Assembly: GCF_041734735.1 (NCBI RefSeq) | Contig: NC_134880.1 | Span: 32,385,330-32,449,329, forward strand | DNA: 64,000 nt | DNA from: Babylonia areolata | Taxonomy: Eukaryota; Mollusca; Gastropoda; Neogastropoda; Buccinidae | Direction: 5' to 3' | Shown: positions 12,002 through 23,393 of the stretch, piece after piece | Position numbering within the stretch: the first letter of the stretch is position 1 | Layout: every line of letters starts with the position of its first letter | Program-made: the position numbers and the translations under genes | The notes under the pieces: generated by a model | Told to the model about the DNA's origin: nothing | Databases searched by the model: none | Seen by the model: the letters and a program-made list of their open reading frames with translations, nothing else

Positions 12002-12172
12002 GTATTTATTCCATAAATGCTATTGATTACTTTGACATAGTTATGGAATGTCACGTATTGTTTTGATTATTTCCATGGTGTTTAGTTGATTGTGTAATTT
12101 ATGTACAAAATAAAATGGTGGTCGACCAAAGAAAGTCCAGGTACAAGTCAAAAAAAAAAAAAAAAAAAAAAG
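12002..12172 (+). mobile_element. 3' end of the L1-like LINE with poly-A
   Basis: This starts with the right copy of the 38-bp duplication and continues the LINE 3' UTR interrupted at 6519. It contains AAAATAAAATGG near 12108, a possible polyadenylation signal, and ends in a run of more than 20 A (about 12150-12171). That is the expected 3' terminus of an L1-group element. Confidence 0.8.
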
Positions 12173-12179
12173 AAAGAAA

Positions 12180-13165
12180 AGTTCATCATGTGAGTGGGGT
12201 GAAAGTGCTAAGGGATGAACCAGAGAAGGGTGGGTCGGGTGGGCAGGGTTGACAAGGTGTTGCATCAAGCTTTTCACGGAGAGTTTGTATTTTGGTGGTG
12301 AAGTAGTTGGAAAATACAGTTGGGAGTTCTTTATGAGGGTGTGTTGTTGGGAGAGGTGAGATTTTTTGTGTGCCAAGATGACTACTCATAGTTGTGAAAA
12401 GTTCTTTAGAGGAAGAGGAGGTCACAATTTTGTTTTGAAAGTGGTTTTGGCAGATGCGATAAGGGTGAATACTTGTGTTTTTGCAGTGTGGAAGAGTTGC
12501 TTGTGGATGGAGAGTCTGGATTTGTGCCATCGGCACTTAGCTCTGCGACGGGTACGCTTAGCATGGGCAATCTCTGGAGTGAGCGAGGGAGCAGGGGGGC
12601 GGTTGGGTAAAAGACGAGTTGTAGCTGGGGCATGAGTGTCAAGGAGATGGCGGAGAGTAGTGTCAAAGTGTTCAGTAAGGTTGTGTGACTTTTCAGAAAG
12701 GAAACGGTAAGCATCAGATGAAAAAGTAGAGAGATTAATAGACTTGAGATTACAGTGAGTTACGGTGTGCCTGGTATGAGTAGGAGGGGAGATGTCGAGA
12801 AAACTGAGAATTGCAGAGTGGTCGGGTGGCAGGGCAGAAGTTATGCTAGTGGAAAGAACTAAGCAGCTGCGAGAAGCTGGATTGGTGTGATCACAAGAAA
12901 TGATCCAGTGTGTGACCTGCTTGTTGGGTTGGCTCATAAATGTGTTGTGTCATGTTGTGATGGGACAGAGAGCTGCAGATGTGTTTAGTGTCATAGGAGT
13001 CAGGGTTGTCATTAATGTCACCGAGGATATGAAGGTTTCCTGGTAAGAGGCTGTAGTCATCGAGTAGTTGATTAAAGTAAGAGAGAAATATGGATGTGGT
13101 GAGCTTGTTGGTAGAGCTAGGTGGAGGTCGATAGACACAGGAGAAAGTGATGGGGTGTGCTGATT
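12180..13165 (-). mobile_element. CR1/L2-like LINE fragment (endonuclease end and linker)
   Basis: Minus-strand frames give the second half of an APE endonuclease (a GDIND-type block near 13030, then WIISCDHTNP near 12900) and the basic linker before the RT (LRHLLDTHAPATTR, then RTRRRAKCRWHKSRLSIHKQ near 12560). The coding capacity is split among at least three frames. The left end abuts the poly-A of the L1-like LINE, which appears to have inserted into this older element. Assignment to the CR1/L2 group rests on general resemblance. Confidence 0.7.
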
Positions 13166-13422
13166 AATAGTTAATAATGATGTATAAACAAAAATAAACA
13201 AAAAAAATTACTGAAAGTGATACATACATATTGATTTTGAAACACACACACACACAAATCCTGAAAAATTTCTAAAAGGAGAATCATTTTTAGCTTTAAT
13301 GGAGCACATTATCTCCGATGGTCTTGAATAAAGCTTATTTTTGCCATATATATAATCTTATCAAAAGCTGTCATTTATCAAGATTTATTATTAACATACA
13401 TGGTGAAATTGTCATAACTAAA

Positions 13423-13531
13423 ATGGGTGGCGCTGTAGTGTAGCGACGCGCTCTCCCTGGGGAGAGCAGCCCGAATTTCACACAGGGAAATCTGTTGTGA
13501 TAAAAAGAGAAATACAAAAATACAAATAACT
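13423..13531 (+). mobile_element. Short tRNA-like SINE
   Basis: A ~100-bp unit starting GGGTGGCGCTGTAGTGTAGC, with an A-box-like start, a CTCCCTGGGGAGAG hairpin, a degenerate B-box-like CCCGAATTTCAC and an A-rich tail of AAATAC units. The layout is that of a tRNA-derived SINE. The B box is too poor for a functional tRNA gene. Confidence 0.6.
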
Positions 13532-13559
13532 AAAAGTCTATTACAAAGTCAGTTCACAA

Positions 13560-14187
13560 ATGTAATGCAGACTATTGGACTCCCAAAGTACTTTGCATCA
13601 TAAACTGAACTTTATACAAACTTATTTGGCAAAAGATAATCAAATTAAAAAAGCCTTTGAAAATTTTTTTAAAAATGTGATGGAAGGGTACTATGCAGAA
13701 GGTGGGCTAAAAATGATTAACATAGTTTATTTTCAAAAGCTTGAAAAAGAATGGGCTAGTAAATTATATTTCTCTAATGATAACTGGAGTTACATTCCAA
13801 AAGGGTGTTTCTAAAGACTACACTTGCAACAGGTGTAAGAGTTGGTTTGTTTTGTTTTTTTATAATAAAGTCGCCCAACAGATAAAATGGTAAAAACTAT
13901 TCCAAGTGAGTTCTGTTGAATAGTCATGGAAAAGTATCTGGAATTTAAGAACTTGTTCACTAAAGAAGAGATCAATGGACGCAGCTTTCATCAACAGCTA
14001 CTGTGGAATAACTCACTGATAAAATATAAAGGAAAATATTTGTTCTTCCCTAAATGGAAAGACAAAGGCTTAGACAAAATTTGTGACATTATATGTAAAA
14101 ATAATAATTGGCTTTTGAGTTTGGCTGAGGTAGAAAACAAAGTTGGACAAATTTCGCAGTCACACTTTTTCAGTATAAAGCAGTATA
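13560..14187 (+). mobile_element. L1-like LINE fragment, ORF2 C-terminal region
   Basis: Two open stretches (13575-13814 and 13926-14187) encode blocks such as GGLKMINIVYFQKLEKEW and QQLLWNNSLIKYKGKYL. These correspond to the region after the RT of the L1-like LINE further left (GGLKMTDI, LWNNSRIVYRKK), but differ enough to be another subfamily. The fragment is broken and lacks endonuclease and RT core. Confidence 0.7.
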
Positions 14188-14188
14188 T

Positions 14189-14660
14189 AATAATAATAAT
14201 GGTATTTATATAGTGCTGAATCTTGTGCAGAGACAAATCAAAGTGCTTTTGCACCAGCCATTCACACACATGCATAACTCTAAAACTGGAGAAACTGAAG
14301 ACAAGGAAGAGGCAGGGAAGGGAGGCTATTTTGGGAAGAGGTGGGTTTTAAGGCCAGACTTGAGTGTGGAGACTTGACGAAGCGAAAGAGGAAGTTCATT
14401 CCAGTTGCAAGGTCCAGAGACAGAGAAAGAACGGCAGCCAACAGTTGAGAGCTTGAATCTGGGTATGCGTAAACAGAGTGGATCCGAAGCTGATCGTAGT
14501 GAGTGAGATGGAGTGTAGAGGTGAAGGCAGCCACAGAGATAGGAAGGGGCTGATTTCTGAATACATTTATAACATAGAGTGCTGATCTTGTACTTTATTC
14601 TGTGTGAGACAGGGAGGCAGTGGAGATGTTGCAAAAGAGGAGTGATGTGCTCAGATCTTT
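14189..14660 (-). mobile_element. CR1/L2-like LINE 3' end, copy 1
   Basis: Read on minus, this is the C-terminus of a non-LTR RT (LPVSHRIKYKISTLCYKCI ... FSVSGPCNWNELPLSL), then a short 3' UTR ending in a TATAAATACC plus (ATT)n tail at about 14189-14215. The same ~470-bp unit occurs at 27278-27735, about 85% alike by eye. Both copies are 5' truncated near the same point, so this end alone is amplified. Confidence 0.85.
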
Positions 14661-15306
14661 TCTTTTTGAGGACAAGTCAGGCACCAGAGTTTTATATGCA
14701 CTGAAGGGACTAAATGGATGAAGCAGGCAAATCAATATATACCTTACCAATATATTTCTGCATAAGATGAAAGTAATGGACAGTAACAAATGTTCACTAT
14801 ACACGTCCAGATGAAGTAGACTTCATCGAACATTTCTTTTTTTACTTTTGTAGCCCCGTGCAAAGATTCTGGACAGAGCTAGACCATTATTTAACTGGTT
14901 TGTTGGGGAAGCGAACCAACCTGACAATAGAAAACATTCTGTTAGGAGCTGAACAATGTGACTTACTCTAAAAGCTTATTGTATTATCAACGAAGTTATT
15001 TTGATTGCCAAAATGTGCATAAGTATAGCAAAGAAAACAAATTCATCTTCTCCTTTGCTTCTAATCTTCAAGCACCAATTACTATATCAATCCGTTTTCT
15101 TCAACTGAACAAATTCAACACACGTAATTAAGATATTTTTTAATGCTTTGAAGGAAATACAGACTAAGAGGAAGTTATGGAACTCATTTAGCCCAATCTC
15201 AGATAAACTTCATCTTTTAATTAAATCATGTGGATGTGTACAGTTGACACCCATACATGATAGTATTAATCAATCGCACACAAACATAGATAACGTATGC
15301 TCACAC
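14661..15306. other. Intron sequence without recognised features
   Basis: AT-rich DNA between two LINE fragments. I see no coding similarity, tandem repeat or splice-bounded open stretch. Confidence 0.6.
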
Positions 15307-16100
15307 ATGGTGGTGGTGGTGTGTCCATCGAGATCGATGATGACCATCGTTGTCATCCAGCTGGGGTTGGGGGGAGGGTGGTGGTGGGGTGGGGGGGAGG
15401 ATGCTCATGAATCTATCTGTGAATGCGCAGATGGCTGAATAGTCCAATCTGCGCACGAAATGTTCGCTGACAGTTGGGGCAGACAAAGACAGGCATACCA
15501 TTGTCAGGGAGCTTGTTTGCCCGTGACTTTCTGGCCTGCCTCTTCTGAACAGCTGCAGCAGTCCTGTTGGCCTCGCACAACTTGGCGCCTTTGTGCACAG
15601 CAGCGCGCCATTTGTCATGGTCCACTGCAGATTCCTCCCAGGAGTCAGGGTTGATATCAAACGCTTTCAGAGAGACTTTCAGAGTATCTCTGAAGCGCTT
15701 CTTCTGACCTCCGTGTGATCTCTTCCCTTGTTGCAGCTCGCCATAGAAGAGCCTTTTGGGCAGCCGATGGTCTGGCATGCGCGCCACGTGTCCAGCCCAG
15801 CGAAGCTGGGACTTCATCAGGATGGTGAAGATGTTGGGAAGGGTGGCTTTTGCGAGCACCTCTGTGTCTGGGGTCCTGTCTTGCCACTTGATGTTCAGTA
15901 GCTTCCTGAGGCATGTTGTGTGGAAGTGGTTCAGCTTCTTGGCATGTCGTTGGTACACTGTCAAAGTTTTGCAGGCGTACAGTAGTGTGGGGAGAACTAC
16001 TGCTCTGTAGACCTTTAGCTTGGTCTCAAGACTAATGCCTCTTCTGTTCCAGACATTTGCATTGAGTCTACCAAAAGTTGCGCTTGCTCTTGCATACACT
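15307..16100 (-). mobile_element. RTE-like LINE, 5'-truncated C-terminal fragment
   Basis: Minus-strand frame 16099-15413 encodes about 228 residues of a non-LTR RT C-terminus: KVYRAVVLPTLLYACKT, then LRWAGHVARMPDHRLPK, then a terminal finger CPNCQRTFRAQIGLFSHLRIH. The same domain order is seen in the intact LINE at 51904-55203, but the sequences differ clearly, so it is a related family. The 3' end carries a short GTG/CAC-repeat tail near 15307-15320. This stretch is open and stop-free despite 5' truncation, suggesting a fairly recent insertion. Confidence 0.85.
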
Positions 16101-16758
16101 CTTATACAATTACGCATATTGACACACATAATGACACACACACAAACATACAAATAAGGTCAGTGCCTGAAGAGGGAGAGAGTGAATGAGTCATTACACA
16201 GGATGGAACATACACAAGAGCAAGAAAAAACCCAGCCATGCATAATCCTATTTTGAAGATTAAAAAGTGCAGAATTTGTCCATCAATAGAATATCACTCA
16301 GATAAAGAACTGTACATGAATGATGTGCATGTACGGGGGTGGGGGATTCATGTTTTTTTGGTTTTGTTTTGTTAGTTGTTGTTGTTGTTTTTTTTGGGGG
16401 GGTTGTTTTGTTTTTTCCAGCCAATGAAGAAAGATACATGAAGAGCACTAAAAAAAAAATGAAAGGAGAAAAAAGAGTGCTCCATGATCTTGCATGCAAC
16501 TGAACCCCCCCCCTCCCCCCTGCATCCCCCACCCCCACTCCACCCCCAACCCCCCAAAACAGAATGTTTGCAGAATTGGTGAAACGTGAACCAGTTTCAG
16601 AGCTAGAACCATGATAGTAAGTTTAGCTGTGTAGACAGAACTGTCAAAAGGAAGATGCAATTTCTGCCAAATGTTGAAGAATTTAAGTGGTGCAATTGTG
16701 AAACACAATTTAAACTTAAAGGAACACACAAAGAAACACAGAGTAAATTCATACTTAC

Positions 16759-16855
16759 ATGCATCACAGCACAACTTCCTAAAGGCCGTAATAAAGTGAT
16801 GCGCATATTTGGATGCTGTCGATCAACACTGGCCACAACTTGATCCACATGACTG
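16759..16855 (-). CDS. MED27: MED27 exon 4
   Basis: The exon begins after a TGTAG acceptor (16860-16856) and ends at a strong donor, CAT|GTAAGT (G at 16758). Its 97 bases give one base completing a codon from exon 3 plus 32 codons: SHVDQVVASVDRQHPNMRIT then LLRPLGSCAVMH. This corresponds to the MED27 segment that in vertebrates reads YVDDVISRIDRMFPEMSIHL. The exon ends in phase 0, so exon 5 should begin at a codon boundary with the segment that in vertebrates begins LLVTLGKVLK. Confidence 0.88.
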
Positions 16856-18061
16856 CTACACATAAAACAAGCTATCAATCAAAAAATAATTCAACAAACA
16901 TAATAAATACAGTCAGTGCATTGTTATTTCATCAATATCTGTAACAGAATTTATTTTCTTGCAACAACAGATCATGAGTATCATTTAACAGGGATGGAAA
17001 TTGCTGAGTTAAACTTTAAAAAAAACAGACATGAAAACTGGAGAGACCTAGGGGCAAAATCCCAAGAAAAAAGTTTTCCAAAGTATGGAAATTAGTGCAA
17101 TCTATCAAGGACTGTCCTGAGGCTATTTTCTAGATTACAAAGATTACTGGTGTAATATTTAATTTATAAGACCCTGACTGGGCATGATACATGTTTATAG
17201 CAGACAAGGCACCAAGCTGATATCCATTTATGAAACCATGTGCTCATTCTGCTTCAGCCCCACACCATTTTCTCCCTCAATAACTGCTGATATACATTCC
17301 TATTTGCACTTGTTTGCACAGGAAATGTCATCAAAATTTTCACCATAGTTGATGGTAATTGTGATAGACACGATGTTGTCTTGGAACTGTGACTGGAACA
17401 AAATAAGTGCATTCACTGTTGCAGCCTGCCCCTGTGTGTAACAGCCTGAAGCTGAAAGCTCAAGTGGTAGAGATGGGTGGGAGTGTCACATAAACAAAAC
17501 ACCTAATTTTTCACTGAGATCCCATGATAAGCTGATCGAATAGAGAGAGTGACAGTGTGTTTGCATATGTATGTATATATGTGTCAGAGATGCAATTATA
17601 ATTTTTTTTTTTAATTTACTGAAACTGAAGAAGGAGGGTGGGGGAAGGGGGTGCAGGACTAGGTCATGCACTGGGCAATGCCTCTGGCAGGGATAAGGGG
17701 GCAAAGCCTCCTTAACACTGAGGACCTATTGAAAGAACAGTTTGTGAAAAGTGTGTCTAAATGGCAAGGTACATTTTGAAGCTGAATCAAATAGGAAATT
17801 TTCTATCTAAAATTACGTTTAAATAACATACTTACCGTGACCCAACTAGTGCAGACTCCGGCAGGGGTCTGACATTCCTGTCCTGTGCAAACTACTATCC
17901 GCCTATGCGGAGAAAATGAGAGAACTACGGCCGATAACCTCCCGGAAGTAGGTAACGTCCCCTTTGTCCCCCTGGTTATCGCCCTCTTTTGACGGCAATA
18001 TGCCATCAGCAGCGCAGCGAGCAGGGAGAACAGGAAGCGGGGAGGCCGGGAGGGTCTTAAA

Positions 18062-18157
18062 TTTGGGTCACGGTAAGTATGTTATTTAAACGTAATTTTA
18101 GATAGAAAATTTCCTTTTAATCACACATACTTAACTGTGACCCAACTAGTGCAGAAT
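18062..18157. repeat. DIRS internal complementary region, copy 2
   Basis: The left part (GGGTCACGGTAAGTATG ... AGAAAATTTCC) is the reverse complement of the left end of the element, and the right part (TTTTAATCACACATACTTAAC ...) is the reverse complement of the right end. They are directly joined, as expected for the DIRS template that specifies the circle junction. Confidence 0.92.
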
Positions 18158-18186
18158 AGCGCGACAAGGTGGCGGGCTAGCCTGTT

Positions 18187-19767
18187 CTACTGTCTATGTG
18201 CTGCGATAGCCTGCTGTGCAACTACCACAGAAGCGATGCCTCTTGAGCCATCATCCCGAAGGCGTGCGACGTCTCTCAGGTAGAAGTCGATGAAGGTGGC
18301 AGGATTTTTCCAGTAGGCGGCATCTAAGATGTCTTCTAGCCGTATTGAGTGCGCCAGGGCAAGAGAGGAGGACCACGCTCTGACTTCATGCGCTCTGGCT
18401 GAGGAGGCATCGAGTCTCAAACCTACGTCTGCATATGCACCTTTGATCGCATTGACTATCCATCGAGACAGCGACGTTTTGCTAATGTCACGTGGATGGT
18501 CTAGGTTCCAGCTAATGAAGAGGCGTCGCTTGGACACTCGGAAAGGACGCGACCTTTTGAGGTATATGCGCAGGGCCCTGACCGGGCAGAGGAATCTATC
18601 CTCGTCATCATGGGCTAGAATGGAAGAGAGCGGTTTGATGAAAAGAATGGGAGAGGGTGTATCGGCAGTCTGATTTTTGGCAAGAAATTCAGGGAGGAAC
18701 CTAAGTGAGATAGATCCGTCCGGCTCAAAGGCTATATCCTGTGTGACGCCACTGAGGGCATGGACCTCACTACAACGTCTGCCTGAGGCGAGTGAGACGA
18801 GAAAGAGTGTCTTCATTGAGAGTAGCTTGAAGGGAGCTATAGCAAGGGGTTCGAAGGGTGCCTTGCGGAGGTATTGTAGTACCAGAAACAGGTCCCAAGA
18901 AGGGGACCGAGGGGATGTACGTGTGTGGCTGAGGGAAGCCCCTCGGACTAATGCCCTAAGCAGGGGGTCATCTGAGAAAGAGGGTCCGCCTAGTTGCCGA
19001 AGAGTGGAGCTGATTGCAGCGCGATGGACGCGTACTGCAGAGGCGGAGAGGCCTTTGGAGGAGGAGAGGAAAGCGAGAAAGTTGGCGAGGTCCATGTTGG
19101 ATGGGTGTGTGGGATTGACTGAGTGGGTAGAGCACCAGGAGAGCCAGCGATTCCAGTGTGCAGAGTAAACGCCTTGAGTGCCTTTGCGATGTGACCTGCA
19201 TACGAGGTCGGCTGTGTCATCAGAGGCGCCTAGTGCTGACAGAGATTCCCGCACAGTAGCCAGGCGTGTAGGTTGAGAACCTCTGGGTTTCCGTGGGGAA
19301 TGCCTGAGCGGGGCTGAACTAGGGAGTGTCTGCCGATGTGGAGGCGGAGTGGGGGGACGTGAGTGAGGTGGAGAAGGTCGGGAAACCACGGCTGTGCTGG
19401 CCAGTGGGGTGCGATGAGAATCAGGACGGCACTCTCCAGCCTTGCCTTTCTGAGGACTTTTCCCATGATTGGCAGTGGGGGGAAGGCGTACCCCGAAAGG
19501 TTGGACCAGCTGATTGACAGGGCGTCCACGGCCCAGGCCTGCGGGTCTGGGACTGGGGAGACGTATGTGGGGATGCGGAAGTTGAACCTTGTGGCGAAGA
19601 GATCCACATGTGGTTTGTGCCAATGGTCCCAGATCGGCTGAAGTGTTGAGTGTGACAGGGTCCACTCCGTCTGAAGCACTGTGTGGGATCTGCTGAGGTA
19701 ATCTGCTAGAATGTTGAGCTTGCCTGGGACATGTCGTGCTGTCAGGTGGATGTTGTGCTCCTGACAC
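18187..19767 (-). mobile_element. DIRS copy 2: tyrosine recombinase part
   Basis: A minus-strand open frame of about 526 codons whose second half matches tyrosine recombinases. An N-terminal SAM-like part (HWNRWLSWCSTH...) leads to a catalytic part with an SGRRCSEVHAL block, an AHEVRAW block and a final FIDFYLRDV block, giving the expected R, H-x-x-R and Y order. In the family this enzyme inserts circular DNA copies. The first ~170 residues are Pro/Ser-rich and may not belong to the domain. It overlaps the end of the upstream open frame. Confidence 0.9.
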
Positions 19768-21100
19768 CAGAGGAGGACTGTCTCCGCATGCAGGGACAGC
19801 TGTGAGAGTGAGCTCCCCCCTGTTTGTTCAGATAACATGCTACCGTCGTGTTGTCTGTGCATAGCAAGATCGACCTGCGCGAAACGTGGGGGAGGAAGTG
19901 CTGGAGGGCAAGGGAGACCGCCTCCAGTTCCAGTTTGTTGATGTGCCATGATTGCTGCTGTGGGGACCAAGTCCCCGACGCTGTGTGGTTCTCCATGTGG
20001 GCACCCCAGCCCATGTTGGAGGCATCTGTGTATAGTTCTGCATCTGGAGTTGGGTTCGAGATGGGAACCCCGGCGTTGAGCCATTGCATGTCCATCCAGC
20101 GCTGGGTCGACTGTGAGAACCATGTGCCTAGAGGAATCTGGGTGTCCCACGTCTGAGAAGACTGGGACCACCTGTTCTGGAAGTGGCACTGAAATGGGCG
20201 TTTGTGTAGTCTGCCCAAGGGGACCAGTGCAGCAAGAGACTCCATGAAGCCCAGTAGAGAGGCAAGCTCCCTGGCTGACGCCGAGGCTGCCTGTGATAGA
20301 TGAGAAAGGAGGCTGTGTAGCCTGTGGAGGCGAGGCATGGCCGGACGTATGGTCATTGATACCGAATCGATCGCCATACCCAGGAATTCGAACTGTTGAG
20401 AGGGCTCCAGTTCCGATTTGTCTGTGTTCATCAGAAAGCCCAGTGCTTGGCACTGGGTCCTGACGAGGTTGAGGTGATGCTGGCAGAGGGCCTTGCTCTC
20501 TGCGAGGATCAACCAGTCGTCTAGGTAGACCCTCAGGCGTATGCCCTTGCTCCTGAGGGCCAAACATAGTTCCCTGACCACTCTGGTGAAGACCCACGGG
20601 GCTGGAGCCAGGCCGAATGGAAGGGCTCTGAACTGGAAGGACTTGCCTTCCCATGAGAAGCGGAGCCACTTGCGGTCCCTGGGGTGAACGAGGATATGGA
20701 AGTAAGCGTCTGTGAGGTCTATGGAGACTGCCCAGTCGCCTTGTCTGATGGAGTCCCTGATTGACGCAGGTGATTCCATGCGGAATGATTTGTGCTGGAG
20801 ATATCTGTTTAGGGGCGAAAGGTCTAGGACTGGCCGCCATCCGCCGGATGTTTTGGGAACGACGAAAATGCGGCCGAAGAAGCCCGGGGAGAGAGGAGGA
20901 GCTTCTTCTATGGCCTCTTTGTGGAGAAGAGAGAGTATTTCGTCCCGCAGGGCTGAGCAGGCTGTGTCGCCCTGTGGGGGGGGGAAGGGAGGAGGAGAGA
21001 GAGTGAGAGGTGCCTTGGAGGAGAGCCAAGGCAGGCGGAACCCCGACCCTATCACCCGGAGGACCCACTCGCATGCTGGGAGAGACAGCCACGCTGGCAT
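19742..21100 (-). mobile_element. DIRS copy 2: reverse transcriptase and RNase H part
   Basis: A minus-strand open frame of about 452 codons with RT motifs in order: RPVLDLSPLNRYL, SIDLTDAYFHI, FRALPFGLAPAPWVFTR, RLRVYLDDWL (YLDD catalytic box) and EFLGM. A YTDASNMGWGA block then opens the RNase H domain, with LELEAVSLAL and CTDNTTVACYL. This is the DIRS/Ngaro-type RT. A methyltransferase-like domain, present in many DIRS elements, was not recognised. Confidence 0.9.
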
Positions 21101-23393
21101 GTGCCTGGACAGGCTTCCTGCTGGCTGTTGGTGCGCGAGTGGCGGGTGAAGGGCGGGGGCAAGTCATTCGGGGGTGGGCCGGAGTGGAGTTGGTTGCTGG
21201 CCTGCGTGGAGGGCGGAGTGAGTGCGGCTGGCGCCTGTACGGTCTGGGCTGACCCCTGGGTTGTGGCCTGGGTTGTGCTCTGGCGTTTGAGGTTGTGGAC
21301 TGGCGCGGGCGCGGTCCGAAGGAGGTAATGTTGGTACGCCTTAAGGTGTAGGGCTGATGCCGTTGAGCGTGCCGCGGGTGTGCCTGAGTGCGGAGAGGGC
21401 CTGCGCCGAGGGCAAGGTCCCTACCCAAGTCTGCGCGGCGTTTGATGGCCGCAGTGGGGAAGCCTTGACCAAAAAGGGAACCGTCGGCGGGAGGAAGCGC
21501 TCTGAGGGAAGCATGTTCTGGCAGAGAACGCACGTATGGAGAGTGGTCGAGCACAGCGTCCCTCCTGGCCAAAATCACGTTCATGTAGGCCTGCGCTTGT
21601 ATATTGGCAGAGCGCATAAGGAGCTGGGCGATCTGCTGTACGAAGGGAGAGAAGACCGAGATGTCAAGGCCGGCTGGTGGATCAGCTGGCGTTTCCATCA
21701 GCGCTGTGGCAAGGCCCGCCAGGAAGTTGTCTATGGCTGCAGTTGATTCAAGGGACAACCTTGCAGCTTCTTCCAGGTCCATCAAGAATCTGTCTGTCAC
21801 TGTGACTGAGCGATTGGCCTGCGAATTGTTTGGGAGTAGTAGTAGGTCCTCCTGAGAAAGAGGCAGGGGCCTTTGCGGGATAGGACCCGGAGCTAACAGT
21901 GGGGGTTTTGAAGTGGGTCTGGGTTGGGTTTTTAAGAATTTGCCTCGACCCATTGCTGCAGGGAAATCGGGTACAGAATCAGAGGGGACCTCGCTGATGG
22001 GTTGGCCCCTGATGCGTGCCAGCGTACTATGCAGGGCATCAAGTACCATGGGCGACTGTGTGAGGGCATAGTGAGGGCCATTGGAGGATCTGTGGATGCC
22101 CATGATTTCCATAGCACCGCAGGATTGAGGCGTGCCCGGTGCATGAATTGTCTCCACCCTGTCTGGAGTGTAGGAAGCTAGGTGTCCTAGTGCTTCCTGC
22201 AGGGAAACCAACTGGTTTTCTTCTGAAGGTGGTTCCTCTGTGTCTGTGTCACCATCAGAAAATGTCTCTTCAGTGGCATAGGGTGATGGATCAGGCTGTG
22301 TGCTGGGCACGTGGCCAGTGTGGCTGTCCTGGGTGCTCTGAGTGTGTCCTGCTGAAGTGGAGGGTAGCTGCTGGTGGGTGGCAGGGGGTGGTGGTATTGC
22401 ATTAGAAGAAGGAGCAGAAGCAGGAGAAGGTGTGGCACCAGGAAGGACAGTGGAGCATAATTGCTGCAGCACGCTGATAATGAGCTGCTGATTGTTTGTT
22501 TGAGCAGCTTGCTGAGAGACCGTTTGTGGCTGGGAAACAGCAGCAGCTGGAGAAATGGCAGATGTGGACATCACTGCATGGCTTGGTGGAACCGTGCACG
22601 CGCCTGCACTGGAGGCAAGGGGCAGTGACGGTGCAAGGGAAGTAACTGCGGCGGTCACCGATAAGGGGACCGAAGCAGGAGTTGCCTCCCTTGGATTGGA
22701 AAATCGTGACAAGGGGAGGGGTGCACGCGTATGGGCAAGCGTGTCCCCTAGTGGTCCACCTTCCTCCCTGCACAATGGGAGGGCATCCCTACACGCCACG
22801 GTCGCCAAAGGATCCGAGACGGTCGAGGCATGCCGCGTGGGGGGCTCGTGATCCGATGTCACGGCCGCCACCACGGACGCATCGCACGTAGGGCCCAGAC
22901 TAGTGTGCGGATCCAGAGCAAGTGACTTGCGTTGTTTCCCCAAAGGGTTTGTGCAAAAATCCCTTGTTGAGACTGAGGGCATGGGGAAAGGGATAGAGGA
23001 GGTCGACTCGGGTACTGCCGACTGGCAGAGCCGAGAAATCGCGGATCGCGAATCGAAAAAAGAATTGTGAATGGCACCACTGACCTGTGTATTGGTAAGC
23101 AAACCTGTAGAAGTCGCCGGAGGAGGCGTAGTGGGTAGTGGTGGTCTGGAGTCGACCGGAGGTAGCGGAGGAAGTGGGGGTGGCGTAGGGTTGGCGTTGC
23201 TGAGAGCGGGAGAGGTAGAGGGCCCAGACTGATCGCGAATCGATTGCGATCGTGCCTTAATTTTAGCCCGATCTCCCAATCGGGCTACAGAATTGTGCGA
23301 CCTGTTTGAAGACATAATCGGACACAAAACAGAAACGCCAAAGAATCGATAGACAGGTAGAAAATGCAAAAAACTTAGCCGTATGAAGTGCAC
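21101..23393 (-). mobile_element. DIRS copy 2: gag-like region
   Basis: The front of a long minus-strand open frame starting near 23393 encodes a Pro/Ser/Thr-rich N-terminus, an acidic stretch (ETFSDGDTDTEEPP) and a conserved helical block (DRFLMDLEEAARLSLESTAA, then LLMRSANIQAQAYMN and ILARRDAVLD) of the kind seen in DIRS gag proteins. Parts of the same block recur in copies 1 and 3. The open frame continues across the RT region, where I do not regard it as gag. Confidence 0.82.

Noticed and set aside
1-16740. Further MED27 exons left of exon 4
   Set aside because: I looked for a segment resembling LGKVLKVIVVMRSLF or the C-terminal CQRCGKFL block and found none; this part is almost entirely retroelement sequence.
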